Below are positions 1 through 8,814 of a stretch of DNA of 64,000 nucleotides, piece by piece. The notes beneath the pieces were generated by a model. It worked only from the letters and a program-made list of their open reading frames with translations, was not told the origin of the DNA and did no database searches. Origin of the DNA: an uncultured Prevotellaceae bacterium (GTDB lineage Bacteria; Bacteroidota; Bacteroidia; Bacteroidales; Muribaculaceae); contig CAMHNO010000004.1 in assembly GCA_946186575.1 (NCBI GenBank), positions 55,739 to 119,738 on the forward strand, given 5' to 3'. Both the position numbers and the translations under genes were made by a program. Positions within the stretch are counted from its first letter, which is position 1, and the number at the start of each line of letters is the position of its first letter.

Positions 1-1
1 T

Positions 2-640
2 GCTCAAGGCATAACAGCTGCACAACATGGCAACGAGCCTCTGGCCGACGTGGCTGCCGACACAGTGCTGCTGGCCGACAGCACAGCTTCGCTCACTGCC
101 ACTGTGCTAAAAAACGACTCGCTGGCCAGGGCTGTGCAAGAGCGTCGCTTCAATCCCAACCCCATGCGGGCAATGTGGCTCTCGGCCCTGTGTCCCGGGC
201 TGGGGCAGATTTATAACCACCGTTACTGGAAGCTGCCCATTGTGATTGGAGCCTTTGTGGGCTTGACCTACGGCACTGCTTGGAACAATCGCATGCTAAA
301 TGACTACAGCAAGGCCTATCGCGACATTAGCGACAACGACCCCAACACTCGCAGCTACATGGATTTTTATCCGCCCACTGTGCAAGAGAGCGACCTCGAC
401 AAGTCGTGGCTCACAAACACCCTCAGGAATCGCAGGGATTATTATCGCCGCTATCGCGACATCTGCATCATTGGCATGGCAGCGGTCTATCTGATAAATG
501 TGATTGACGCCTATGTCGATGCCTCGATGATGCACTTCGACGTGAGTCCCGATCTGTCGATGCGATGGGGCCCGGCTGTGATTGAGAGCAACACCACGGC
601 ACTGCCGTCAATAGGCTTGGGGTGCGCATTGTCGTTTTAA
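2..640 (+). CDS. DUF5683 family membrane protein (5' end outside window)
   Basis: Partial gene: the frame is open to the left edge, and the first visible residues (AQGITAAQ) look like the region just after a signal peptide, so the GTG at 50 is unlikely to be the true start. The core PNPMRAMWLSALCPGLGQIYN followed by two hydrophobic stretches (about WKLPIVIGAFVGLTYG and ICIIGMAAVYLINVIDAY) matches DUF5683, a Bacteroidetes inner-membrane/envelope family of unknown function. In this phylum it commonly sits between parA/parB and a LysM lytic transglycosylase, which is the gene that follows here. The family is recognised; its function is not known. Confidence 0.8.
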   Translation, partial: AQGITAAQHGNEPLADVAADTVLLADSTASLTATVLKNDSLARAVQERRFNPNPMRAMWLSALCPGLGQIYNHRYWKLPIVIGAFVGLTYGTAWNNRMLNDYSKAYRDISDNDPNTRSYMDFYPPTVQESDLDKSWLTNTLRNRRDYYRRYRDICIIGMAAVYLINVIDAYVDASMMHFDVSPDLSMRWGPAVIESNTTALPSIGLGCALSF

Positions 641-694
641 TGCTTAAACAACCAAGACTGAATTAAATATAGTAGTCAAGAAAAATAATAAGTT

Positions 695-3091
695 ATGAAA
701 TACAAAGTACTTTTATTAACATCGATTACATTGTTGATGTCGGTTTTCAACGCCATCGCGCAGAAGAAGAATGTGCTCTCGCTAAAGGAGTCGATTACCG
801 ACAATGCCATCGTCTATCCATCAAGTTTTGAAACCAATACTAAGGAGATGATGGAGAACTGGTACCTAAAAAACTATGCTGTCATCGATCAGAGTAGCAT
901 TGAGAACCATGACTATGGTGAGGTGAGCGACAAAGTCTACATTCAGCGACTTAAAGACATGCCAACCTCAATTGAAATGCCCTTTAATCAGATCGTGAAG
1001 AGCTACATTGAGCGGTATGTCAAGCGCAGCCGCACTCTTGTGGCGCAGATGCTGGGAATGGGACGCTACTATATGCCCATCTTTGAGGAAGCTCTCGAGC
1101 GACATGGACTGCCACTCGAACTCAAGTACATTCCCATCATTGAGTCGGCGCTTAACCCCAATGCCGTGTCACCTGCAGGCGCAGGAGGATTGTGGCAGTT
1201 CATGCCCGCAACCGGCAAGGGTCTTGGACTGGAGCTTAACAGCCTTGTCGATGAGCGCCGCGACCCTTATCGCTCCAGCGAGATGGCGGCTAAGTTTTTC
1301 AAGCAACTCTATAACACCTATGGCGACTGGACTCTTGCAATCGCAGCCTATAACTGCGGACCCGGAAATGTGAACAAGGCCATCAGGCGTTGTGGCAGTG
1401 AGCATCCTGACTTCTGGGAAATTTACAACTATTTGCCCAAGGAGACTCGTGGCTATGTGCCAGGCTTCATAGCAGCCACCTATGCCATGACCTACTACAA
1501 CGAGCACAACATCAGGCCCACACTCACTACCAAGCCACTTATCATCGACACTGTGCACGTTAACTATCGTGTTAACTTCAGCCAAATTGCTCAAGTGCTC
1601 AACATCCCAATCGATGAGATTAGGATTCTCAATCCTCAGTACCGCCAGGATGTGATTCCTGCCACTCCAAGCCATCCTTACTCGCTGGCATTGCCTTCAC
1701 AGCAGGTTTACAGCTACATCATGGCCGAGGATAAAATCTCGAAATATCACGCCAATCAGTATGCCAACCGGCCCGTTGTTCAGCCTGGCGACGTGAAGCG
1801 AATTGTCGACGATGAGCCAACCGACGACCGCTTCATTTATCATGAGGTCACTGAGGACGAATACTTCGAAGATATTGCCGATCGATATGGCATGCAATAT
1901 GACGATCTCATGGAGCTTAACCGTCTCACCAGCACTGTGCTGCAGCCAGGACAGGTGCTTAAGGTTGTAAGGCCTGGCGCTCAGGTTACTACAACGGTGC
2001 TCAGTGGAGTGGATGATGGTGGCAATACTGGAGTCTACACTCCGCAAGGTAGCACTGCTTACACTCAACCAACGAACCAAGGCAATAATGCACCCCAGCC
2101 TGCTCAGCAAACTTATACCGACAGGCAGGGTAGAGACACTCGCGCGGTGCCACCGCCACCAAAGCCTGCTCAGCAGCAACAGACACGGCAGAACACCCAG
2201 CAGCCACGGCAGAACACTCAGCAGCCACGGCAGAACACACAGCAGCCACGCCAGAACACACAGCAGCCGAGGCAGAACACTCAGCAACCGCCGAGGCAGA
2301 ACACTCAGCAGCCGCCAAGACAGAACACTCAACAGCCTAAAACAGTAAACCACTTGGTTCAGGAAGGTGACAACCTTACGCGACTGTCTCAGAGATATGG
2401 AGTCTCGATTGAGGCTATAAAGCAAGTCAATAACTTGACCGATGATAATATCCAGATAGGTAGGGTGGTGAAAATACCCACTTCGGGTGCAACTAACACC
2501 CAGCCTGCTAAGCCAGCACCCAAACCCGTTGCTCAGCAGCAACAGAAGCCTGCACAACAGCAGAAGCCTGCTCAGCAGCAACAGAAGCCTGCTCAACAGC
2601 AGAAGCCTGCTCAGCAGCAACAGAAGCCTGCACAACAGCAGAAGCCTGCCCAGCAGCAACAGAAGCCTGCACAACAGCAGAAGCCTGCACAACAGCAGAA
2701 GCCTGCTCAACAGCAGAAGCCTGCTCAACAGCAGCAACACCATCACAGTCAACAAGCAAAGCCCGCAGCTCAACAGCAGCAACACCATCACAGTCAACAA
2801 GCAAAGCCCGCACAGAAGCAGCAACAGAAGCCTGCTCAGAAACAGCAGCAGAAGCCTGCTCAGAAACAGCAGCAGAAGCCTGCTCAGAAGCAGCAGCAGA
2901 AGCCAGCTCAGAAGCAGCAGCAGAAGCCAGCTCAGAAGCAGCAGCAGAAGCCAGCTCAGAAGCAGCAGAAGAAGCCAGCTCAGAAGCAGCAGCAAAAGCC
3001 AGCCGCAAAGCCAGCCGCAAAACCTGCCGCTAAGCCAGCCGCAAAACCAGCTGCTAAGAATAACTCTACTGTAAAGCCTAAGAAAAAGTAA
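695..3091 (+). CDS. MltD-like lytic transglycosylase with LysM domains and a long low-complexity tail
   Basis: Predicted periplasmic murein lytic transglycosylase, 798 aa. Residues 1-22 form a signal peptide. The SLT domain spans about 112-250, with the catalytic Glu at about 150 in YIPIIESALNP and the family motifs GLWQFMPATG and AAYNCGPGNV. A LysM-like repeat lies at about 382-425 and a clearer one after KTVNHLVQEGDNL (about 555-600). Between and after them are repeats of QNTQQPR type and then QKPAQQ, HHHSQQAKPA and QKQQQKPA units, ending in a lysine-rich tail. Normal MltD proteins are roughly 400-500 aa, so the tail is an expansion. It lies 54 bp after the DUF5683 gene and probably shares its transcript. 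Confidence 0.88.
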   Translation: MKYKVLLLTSITLLMSVFNAIAQKKNVLSLKESITDNAIVYPSSFETNTKEMMENWYLKNYAVIDQSSIENHDYGEVSDKVYIQRLKDMPTSIEMPFNQIVKSYIERYVKRSRTLVAQMLGMGRYYMPIFEEALERHGLPLELKYIPIIESALNPNAVSPAGAGGLWQFMPATGKGLGLELNSLVDERRDPYRSSEMAAKFFKQLYNTYGDWTLAIAAYNCGPGNVNKAIRRCGSEHPDFWEIYNYLPKETRGYVPGFIAATYAMTYYNEHNIRPTLTTKPLIIDTVHVNYRVNFSQIAQVLNIPIDEIRILNPQYRQDVIPATPSHPYSLALPSQQVYSYIMAEDKISKYHANQYANRPVVQPGDVKRIVDDEPTDDRFIYHEVTEDEYFEDIADRYGMQYDDLMELNRLTSTVLQPGQVLKVVRPGAQVTTTVLSGVDDGGNTGVYTPQGSTAYTQPTNQGNNAPQPAQQTYTDRQGRDTRAVPPPPKPAQQQQTRQNTQQPRQNTQQPRQNTQQPRQNTQQPRQNTQQPPRQNTQQPPRQNTQQPKTVNHLVQEGDNLTRLSQRYGVSIEAIKQVNNLTDDNIQIGRVVKIPTSGATNTQPAKPAPKPVAQQQQKPAQQQKPAQQQQKPAQQQKPAQQQQKPAQQQKPAQQQQKPAQQQKPAQQQKPAQQQKPAQQQQHHHSQQAKPAAQQQQHHHSQQAKPAQKQQQKPAQKQQQKPAQKQQQKPAQKQQQKPAQKQQQKPAQKQQQKPAQKQQKKPAQKQQQKPAAKPAAKPAAKPAAKPAAKNNSTVKPKKK
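2190..3060 (+). repeat. Coding minisatellites in the transglycosylase tail
   Basis: Three tandem-repeat blocks keep the reading frame. A 21/24-bp unit encodes QNTQQPR/QNTQQPPR (about 2190-2335). Units of 15-18 bp encode QQKPA/QQQKPA (about 2535-2735), followed by two copies of a longer unit containing CACCATCACAGTCAACAAGC (about 2731-2812). A 24-bp unit encoding QKQQQKPA fills about 2813-3000. Unit lengths are multiples of three, so copy number can change without a frameshift. Confidence 0.85.
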
Positions 3092-3137
3092 ATGCTTGAG
3101 GTCGCTAAAACCTCATGACCTGATAGAGATAATAAAA

Positions 3138-3186
3138 CCACCGACCAGAGGAGCAATAAGAGTCTTCTGGTCGGTGTGTTGTTTTA
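3138..3186 (+). terminator. Hairpin terminator after the transglycosylase
   Basis: ACCACCGACCAGA pairs with TCTGGTCGGTGTGT across a short loop and is followed by a T-rich run. It lies between convergent genes and may serve both strands. Confidence 0.7.
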
Positions 3187-3206
3187 TGTCTGTTTTGCTT
3201 GAGGCG

Positions 3207-4169
3207 TTAATGTGGATTAACTACGTTGCATGGATTACCTTCGATGAAGGTGCGCACGTTGTTAACCACCACGTCCATCAGGCGCTGGCGCGCTTCAGGA
3301 CTGGTCCAGCCAATGTGAGGAGTGAAGTAGCAGTTGTCGAGGCTGAGCAGTGGATTGTCGGCTGCTGGTGGCTCCTGGCACAGAACGTCGACTGCCGCTG
3401 CCGCAATGGTGCCGTTCTTGAGGGCAGCAGCAAGGTCTTCCTCAACGATGAGTGGCCCGCGGCTGGTGTTGATAATCATGGCGGAGGGTTTCATCAGCGA
3501 GAGGCGATGCGCGTTGACGATGCCGCGAGTTTGGGCTGTGAGAGGGCAGTGCAGGCTCACCACGTCGCATGCGGCAAAGAGGTCGTCGAGCGTGTCGACG
3601 CGTGTCACATAGGCCGGTAGAGCCTCTTGAGCTTTGCTTGTGAAAGCGAGCACCTTCATTCCCATTGCGGCGGCAATGCGCGCCACTGTGCCGCCAATGT
3701 TACCCAGTCCCACGATGCCCATGGTTTTGCCGTCGAGCTCGATGAATGGTGCGCTGCAGTAGGTATAGTCGATGCTGCGGCTCCACACACCCTGACGTGC
3801 CTCGCGGGTGTAATGCTCGGCATGAGTGGTCATGTTGAGCAAGTGGGCTATTGCCACTTGTGCTACCGACGCTGTACTATAGGCTGGCACGTTGGTCACG
3901 ATTATGCCGCGCTCGTTGGCGGCATCTATGTCCACGATGTTGAACCCAGTTGCAATCACACCAATGTATTTAAGGTTGGGTAAAGCCTCGATGAGTTTGC
4001 GGTCGAACACCACCTTGTTGGTCAGCAGCGCATCGGCAGGCAGCGCTCTCTCGATGATTTCCTCGGGCTTGCTGCGTGGATAGACCGTTACATCGCCCAA
4101 TCTCTCAAGTGGTTCCCACGACAAGTCGCCCGGGTTGCCCACATATCCGTCAAGTACTACAATTTTCAT
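3207..4169 (-). CDS. D-2-hydroxyacid dehydrogenase (glycerate dehydrogenase-like)
   Basis: NAD-dependent D-isomer 2-hydroxyacid dehydrogenase, 320 aa, cytosolic; reduces a 2-keto acid such as hydroxypyruvate to the D-hydroxy acid. The Rossmann motif is GLGNIGG, preceded by the family stretch in which SIDYTYCSAPFIEL leads into DGKTMGIVG. The catalytic Arg is in NTSRGPLIVEE, the Glu in VLCQEPPA and the His in FTPHIGWTS. Length is normal. The N-terminus MKIVVLDGYVGNPGDLSW is characteristic of the Bacteroides glycerate-dehydrogenase-like branch; the substrate is inferred. It is monocistronic with its own minus-strand promoter. Confidence 0.88.
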   Translation of the reverse strand: MKIVVLDGYVGNPGDLSWEPLERLGDVTVYPRSKPEEIIERALPADALLTNKVVFDRKLIEALPNLKYIGVIATGFNIVDIDAANERGIIVTNVPAYSTASVAQVAIAHLLNMTTHAEHYTREARQGVWSRSIDYTYCSAPFIELDGKTMGIVGLGNIGGTVARIAAAMGMKVLAFTSKAQEALPAYVTRVDTLDDLFAACDVVSLHCPLTAQTRGIVNAHRLSLMKPSAMIINTSRGPLIVEEDLAAALKNGTIAAAAVDVLCQEPPAADNPLLSLDNCYFTPHIGWTSPEARQRLMDVVVNNVRTFIEGNPCNVVNPH

Positions 4170-4209
4170 GATTTAGTTACTCATTTTATCAATTAATAAT
4201 TACATGGTG

Positions 4210-4241
4210 CAAAAATAGTTACTTTCAATCACAAAAACAAC
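4210..4241 (-). promoter_or_regulatory. Bacteroidetes-type promoter for the hydroxyacid dehydrogenase
   Basis: On the minus strand GTTG, 20 bases, TATTTTTG: a match to the TTTG/TAnnTTTG consensus, placed about 40 bases before the ATG. Confidence 0.6.
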
Positions 4242-4269
4242 CATCCCGAGATAAAAACTCAGGATGGTT
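4239..4269 (-). terminator. Hairpin terminator after the dockerin/calycin gene
   Basis: AACCATCCCGAG pairs with CTCAGGATGGTT (one mismatch). It ends the minus-strand transcript that begins near 8.6 kb and abuts the promoter of the next gene. Confidence 0.6.
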
Positions 4270-4295
4270 AAAAATCGTTGCTTAACTGATTAGGG

Positions 4296-5753
4296 TTATT
4301 TTGCTGAACCGCTAAGCAGAATGCTATAAATCATGGTGACATCGGCCGATGAGATACCGCCATCGCCGTTTTGATCACCGTTGACGATATTGCTCATGTC
4401 ACCAGAGAGCAAGAACGAGTAGAGGGTGGTGATGTCGGTTGAATTCACATAACCATCACCATTCACATCGCCAGGAACAGCAGTGCTGGGCTTGGTGTAG
4501 TTGATGGTGTACATCTTCACGGTGTTGAAGTCGTTGCTCACCACGGCAACAATCAGTTTGTAACCATCCTCGGTCTCAATAGCTTTCTTCACGAGGTAGG
4601 CATGGGGGCTGATGTAGGTGGCCTCGATGTCGGTATCGGCCAATGTCTCGCCCTCAGCAAGCTCGAAGTTGTACTCATACACATCCTGTGAGAAGCCCTC
4701 AAGCTCCTCGCCCTTAACGTTAATGCCAGTGATAGCTGCGTTGTAGACCAGCGAGATGTCGTCAACATAGAGAGCGTCGCCACTCGCGCCGCCACCAGGA
4801 GTGCTGCTGGTCGAGAATGTAACTAACAGAGCGCGGCCAGTGAGGTTGGTGTTAATGTATTCAAATGGAACGGTATATTCAACAAAACCGGCACTCATTG
4901 CGATGTTCTCAAGATCCTTGGCAGTAGCAAGTTTGTTGGTATATTCTTTGTCCTCTGGGTCTTGATAGGCAGAGCCATTGGTGATGATTGCGCTCATCGA
5001 AGCGCGGTAGGTGCTGTTCTTGGGGTTGAACTTAGCCCAGAACTTGATTGCGTCGGGGCGGCCGTTCATGATAGTGTAGAAGGGGTCGCCATTGTCGTCG
5101 GTACTATTATCGCTGATGTTCATCTTGCTGCAGTTGACTTTGTCGGTAGCGGTGGTACTGGCGGCATTAAGGCGTCCGGTGGTCATTGTGCCATTGCCCA
5201 CCACTCCAAATAGTGAGCCCGAAGTCATGAGAGCACTATAGGTGCCGCTATGCTTGTCGGTACTCTTGTTTAATGAGCCAGGAGCCATTCCTGCAAAAAT
5301 GCCAGTAGCGCTCTTAAAACCATGCCAAGCAAATGGCTCGCCGTTGCTCTTGAAGTTCTCGAAGCCGCTGTTCTTGATTTGATAGCCAGTGGCCTCGCCG
5401 TCTTGTGTGAAGGTCACGGTCTTGGTGATGCCTTCTGGAGTCAAGATGTCGATGTTGGCTCCCAGGGCATATTGGTTGAAGGCAATCACGGCGCTTGCCA
5501 GGCCGCCCTCAATCTGCTGGCTTGTGACGATAGTGGTCACGCCATTGATGGTAGCGCCTGGAGCAGTAATCTCAACAGTGCCCAGCTGGCTAAAGTTGCC
5601 AAAGGTGACGGTATAGTTGTCGCCACTCTGATTCACGGTTACTGCTGCGGGCAAGTTAAAGCCGTCAACATGGACGGTGCCGGGATAGTCGGTAGAGGCC
5701 AATGCTGCTATTGCAGTCACTGTGGCGAGCATTGTAGTGAATAGTTTTTTCAT
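4296..5753 (-). CDS. Secreted calycin-like/PCMD-like protein with C-terminal dockerin tag
   Basis: 485 aa, with a signal peptide (MKKLFTTMLATVTAIAALAS). The N-terminal part (about 22-115) resembles the calycin-like beta-barrel domain common in Bacteroidales and is homologous to the next protein upstream. The middle (about 125-335, starting KNSGFENF and containing GRPDAIKFWAKF and ALYVDDISLVY) resembles the PCMD putative carbohydrate-metabolism fold. The C-terminus carries two dockerin-like calcium-binding repeats (VPGDVNGDGYVNSTDIT and NGDQNGDGGISSADVT). Probably an exported surface protein. Last gene of a four-gene minus-strand set; exact function unknown. Confidence 0.75.
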   Translation of the reverse strand: MKKLFTTMLATVTAIAALASTDYPGTVHVDGFNLPAAVTVNQSGDNYTVTFGNFSQLGTVEITAPGATINGVTTIVTSQQIEGGLASAVIAFNQYALGANIDILTPEGITKTVTFTQDGEATGYQIKNSGFENFKSNGEPFAWHGFKSATGIFAGMAPGSLNKSTDKHSGTYSALMTSGSLFGVVGNGTMTTGRLNAASTTATDKVNCSKMNISDNSTDDNGDPFYTIMNGRPDAIKFWAKFNPKNSTYRASMSAIITNGSAYQDPEDKEYTNKLATAKDLENIAMSAGFVEYTVPFEYINTNLTGRALLVTFSTSSTPGGGASGDALYVDDISLVYNAAITGINVKGEELEGFSQDVYEYNFELAEGETLADTDIEATYISPHAYLVKKAIETEDGYKLIVAVVSNDFNTVKMYTINYTKPSTAVPGDVNGDGYVNSTDITTLYSFLLSGDMSNIVNGDQNGDGGISSADVTMIYSILLSGSAK

Positions 5754-5857
5754 TTCTTCTTTTTTTGATTTATAGATTATTACCTATTGAACTAAATGTT
5801 TGGGTGTCAAACGTTTTGGTGCTTGGCACTTGGTGGTTAAATGCTTATAGGTTGAGC

Positions 5858-6406
5858 TTAGTCGCTCAGCATGATGTTATAGATTGCGGTAACATCGTTA
5901 GAGGTTACAGTGCCGTCACCATTCACGTCGCCATAAACGCCATCATAGTTGGGTGTGGCAAACACCACGTTGATGAACTGATGGATTGAACTACGCATGT
6001 CGATGTCGATGTCGGCCTTAGCCTTTGTGCCATTGAACTGTGCAGTCATGACGATGGGCACTTCGCCCAAATAGGGGCCATACCACATGGGCACGCTTGG
6101 GTCGGTGCCGTCTTGAATTGTAATCTTCTCGTCGGCAACCACAGTGGTCATGCCGGTGATAGTGTAGCCCTTGAGATTGTCGACCACGATATTGCCCACG
6201 TCAATGGTTGTGCCATTAGTGGAAAGGCGGAAGTTGTTGATGCTCAGTTTGTAGGTGCTGCCATCCTCGTTAGGTAAGATGGTGATGGTGGCATCTTGAG
6301 TGGTGGGCTCATTGTTGATAGTCACTGTGATTTTGCCAGTGTAGTCGGTAGCCATTGCTGCTAAACTAACTGCAGCGGCTGCAAAAAAAGTAAAAATTTT
6401 CTTCAT
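5858..6406 (-). CDS. Small secreted calycin-like protein with a single dockerin-like repeat
   Basis: 182 aa: signal peptide (MKKIFTFFAAAAVSLAAMA), a calycin-like domain (YTGKITVTINNEPTTQDATI onward) similar to the N-terminus of the following gene, and one terminal dockerin half-module (YGDVNGDGTVTSNDVTAIY). Standard dockerins have two such segments, so this is a half tag. It lies 104 bp upstream of the larger homologue, consistent with a partial tandem duplication. Function unknown; probably cell-surface or outer-membrane associated. Confidence 0.72.
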   Translation of the reverse strand: MKKIFTFFAAAAVSLAAMATDYTGKITVTINNEPTTQDATITILPNEDGSTYKLSINNFRLSTNGTTIDVGNIVVDNLKGYTITGMTTVVADEKITIQDGTDPSVPMWYGPYLGEVPIVMTAQFNGTKAKADIDIDMRSSIHQFINVVFATPNYDGVYGDVNGDGTVTSNDVTAIYNIMLSD

Positions 6407-6445
6407 GATTTATTCGTTTAAATATTGTATTATTCTTGTTGATTT

Positions 6446-7330
6446 TCATTTTATCTTGTATGCGATGCCAATGGTGCCGTAGATTGGGAAAAGCGTTTGG
6501 TCCAGGGTCTTGAACGAGCCCTTGAAAAATCCACTTAAGCCCCAGTTGAGGTCGGCATAGACACCAAATCGGCGGGTGAAGAAGTAGTCGACACCCACTC
6601 CCATGCCCCACTGGCAGCGACGAATGTCGTCCTTGAAGTCGTAGTTGCCTCGCTCCTCGTCGGTGTGTCCCAAGAAAACCTTGGCACCGGTTGGGTCGCC
6701 CTCTCGCAGATAGCCATCATAGGCAAAGCCATCAAAATTGGCACTGGTGAGGTAGGAAAAATAGGGGCCGAACTTCAGTCGCCACTTGTTGCTGATTTTA
6801 TAAGTTGCCTGAATGGGTATCGTAAACATCCACTGCACTGCATGGCTGTCGTTGTGGCCGGTGAACATGCCCTCGAGGGTTTGGCCGCCTTGTGTAAACT
6901 TGATGTGGTAGTTTTTGACTGTGGCATCGATGTGCATGGCTTTATTTTCGAAATGAATGCCCACAAGTATTCCCCAGTTCTTGCTCACGGGCTTGATGCC
7001 GTCAATACCAAAAGAGACGTTTGGCTGCAGAATAAACTTGTTGAGCTTGCGAATCTCGGCAGGGATGCCTAAGGGGGCCGTGCCACCTATCGAGTAGCCC
7101 AGCCTGCCATATCCCTCAAGGTTGTGATAGAATTTCTTGAGGTTCTTGAGGTCGTCATGGTTATCGTCGTCGTGTTTCTTGTCTTTGTCGTTGTCATCAT
7201 CTGCTGATAATGTGGCGGCCATCAAGTCCCCCTTTAAACCCGCGGTTTGGCTGGGAGTGCCTACTGGCTCAATGCACCATGCCGAGAGTGCTACAGCTAT
7301 TGCTAATACTGATGATATATGTCGTTTCAT
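6446..7330 (-). CDS. Outer-membrane beta-barrel protein
   Basis: 294 aa from the ATG at 7330, which begins a clean signal peptide (MKRHISSVLAIAVALSAW); an in-frame ATG 51 bases further upstream would put 17 polar residues in front of it. The body has alternating beta-strand segments typical of small porin-like barrels (GRLGYSIGG, LVGIHFENKAM, LKFGPYFSYL, VGVDYFFTRRFGVYADLNWGL) and ends in an aromatic/basic strand (GTIGIAYKIK). A DDDNDKDKKHDDDNHDD segment follows the signal peptide. The order with PCMD and calycin-like genes suggests a surface-protein operon. Confidence 0.75.
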   Translation of the reverse strand: MKRHISSVLAIAVALSAWCIEPVGTPSQTAGLKGDLMAATLSADDDNDKDKKHDDDNHDDLKNLKKFYHNLEGYGRLGYSIGGTAPLGIPAEIRKLNKFILQPNVSFGIDGIKPVSKNWGILVGIHFENKAMHIDATVKNYHIKFTQGGQTLEGMFTGHNDSHAVQWMFTIPIQATYKISNKWRLKFGPYFSYLTSANFDGFAYDGYLREGDPTGAKVFLGHTDEERGNYDFKDDIRRCQWGMGVGVDYFFTRRFGVYADLNWGLSGFFKGSFKTLDQTLFPIYGTIGIAYKIK

Positions 7331-7381
7331 TGTGTTTTTGAGTTTCTGAGTTTTTGAGTTAACACTTACAACTTGCCACAT

Positions 7382-8548
7382 TTATTCTTTAGTCTCGCAT
7401 GTGAGTCGCACCTTGTCAACCTTTAGCTGGCTGCCAATGGCCCCCTCGAACGAGGCACCCTTGATGCTTGACGAGAACACGAGTGTGAGGTTGTAGCCAC
7501 GTGAGGCAAGCAAGTCGATGTCGATGTCGCTCTTATATTCGAACTCCACGTCAAAGTAAATCCACTCACCATTAGTCTCTTTGATGTCATTGACTCGCGC
7601 TACAGCCACAATCAAGTCGCTCGAGAGCACGTTATCGCCATAGAGCACAGTGGGGTTGCCCTCTTCGTCGTGATTAAGGTAGAGCACCGAGTAGATGTCG
7701 CCGGCATCGATGCGCCCTGGAATCTCGTTGAAATTCTTGTCGATGAACATATCGCCTGGGTGATACTGATAGTATCCCGAAAGGCGTACAGGCTTCTGTT
7801 CAAATGGGATACCAAACTCTGTGGCTTTGAGCGTTTCTCTTAAGGCCATAGCAACGTTGAACTTACCCAGGAACATGTTGCCCGAAGCAATGGGCATGCC
7901 TTGACTCATGCCCAGCGGTCCAGTTTCGCGAGTTGTGAGCAGCACTCCATGCCCGTCGTAGCCCTGTTCGAGCACTACTGTAGGGAACTCATTGGCCTTG
8001 GCAAAGCTTTTCGACAACCTGAATCCCAGGTTACCTGTGGCCCAGTCGTCGCCGAGCGATCCGTCGGGCAAGGTGTTGTGCCACACGTAGAACTGGTGGT
8101 ACAGTGGGTCAAGCTCGAAGTGTTCGAAGTCGAAGTTCCACACTTCGGTGGTGAATCGGGCCAAGCGGTTGCACTCCACGGTGTAGTGGCGGCTCCACTT
8201 GCCGTCTTGTGAGGTCACGGTGTAGGTCACAGGCCCCTTGCTGAAGTCCTGCACCGAGCCATTGGCTGGTGTGATGGTAGCCCCATCGGTGATGGTGAAC
8301 TGTGGCGCTATAGCAGTGATGTCGGCATCGTCGCGCATGGTGAAAACAATCTTTGTGTCGGTGCTAAAGACTGTGACCAGCGTGTCGGTTGCGCTGTAGA
8401 ACATCTCGTTAAGATTGTCGGCATGAATCCATGCCTTCTCAATGTCGCACTCGGCGTTGAGTGGCTCGTCTTTGAAACACGATGTTGTGGTGATTGCCAG
8501 TGCGGCAAGTGCCACGATAGCAACGATATTATGATTGAAAATCCTCAT
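7382..8548 (-). CDS. PCMD domain lipoprotein
   Basis: 388 aa lipoprotein: signal peptide with lipobox ITTTSC (Cys about 24). Residues about 60-135 form a DUF5018/Ig-like strand domain (TDTKIVFTMRDDADI through PVTYTVTSQDGKWSRHYTVE). The C-terminal half (about 140-388) is a PCMD-type putative carbohydrate-metabolism domain (WNFDFEHFELDPLYHQFYVW, ending LKVDKVRLTCE). First gene of the minus-strand set, 51 bp from the barrel protein. Such lipoproteins are usually paired with calycin-like and barrel proteins in this phylum; the ligand is unknown. Confidence 0.8.
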   Translation of the reverse strand: MRIFNHNIVAIVALAALAITTTSCFKDEPLNAECDIEKAWIHADNLNEMFYSATDTLVTVFSTDTKIVFTMRDDADITAIAPQFTITDGATITPANGSVQDFSKGPVTYTVTSQDGKWSRHYTVECNRLARFTTEVWNFDFEHFELDPLYHQFYVWHNTLPDGSLGDDWATGNLGFRLSKSFAKANEFPTVVLEQGYDGHGVLLTTRETGPLGMSQGMPIASGNMFLGKFNVAMALRETLKATEFGIPFEQKPVRLSGYYQYHPGDMFIDKNFNEIPGRIDAGDIYSVLYLNHDEEGNPTVLYGDNVLSSDLIVAVARVNDIKETNGEWIYFDVEFEYKSDIDIDLLASRGYNLTLVFSSSIKGASFEGAIGSQLKVDKVRLTCETKE

Positions 8549-8589
8549 TCCAAATAGGTCTTATTTTTGTAAAAAGTCAATTCAAGCTA

Positions 8590-8597
8590 CAAAGGTA
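8590..8597 (-). promoter_or_regulatory. -7 box of the PCMD operon
   Basis: Minus-strand TACCTTTG, matching TAnnTTTG, about 40 bases before the ATG at 8548. No clear -33 element. Confidence 0.5.
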
Positions 8598-8712
8598 GTA
8601 ATTTTTTTTTATTTACTACTATTTTTGTAGCTAATATTATATAAATTAAACCATTCGAAAAAATATAATGTATAAATTAGTATATTTTGGCTGATTTGTA
8701 AAATAAAAATTG

Positions 8713-8720
8713 TATATTTG
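8713..8720 (+). promoter_or_regulatory. -7 box of the CapD-like gene
   Basis: TATATTTG matches TAnnTTTG, in an AT-rich stretch about 95 bases before the ATG. Candidate -33 TTTG at 8695 or 8686 gives non-ideal spacing. The roughly 85-base leader contains GCGCCATCGTCCCGGCGC, a possible hairpin. Confidence 0.5.
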
Positions 8721-8814
8721 CGCCACAATTTTTAAGATAAGGCTCAATTGCGCCATCGTCCCGGCGCAAGATAGTCGTTCACTTATTTCTCTGTTAGCAA
8801 AGCTTATTTACTGA

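Noticed and set aside
1697-2995. 432-codon minus-strand open frame rich in Leu
   Set aside because: Antisense of the Q/K/P/A repeat region; leucine runs are the complement of CAG-rich codons. No start context or homology.
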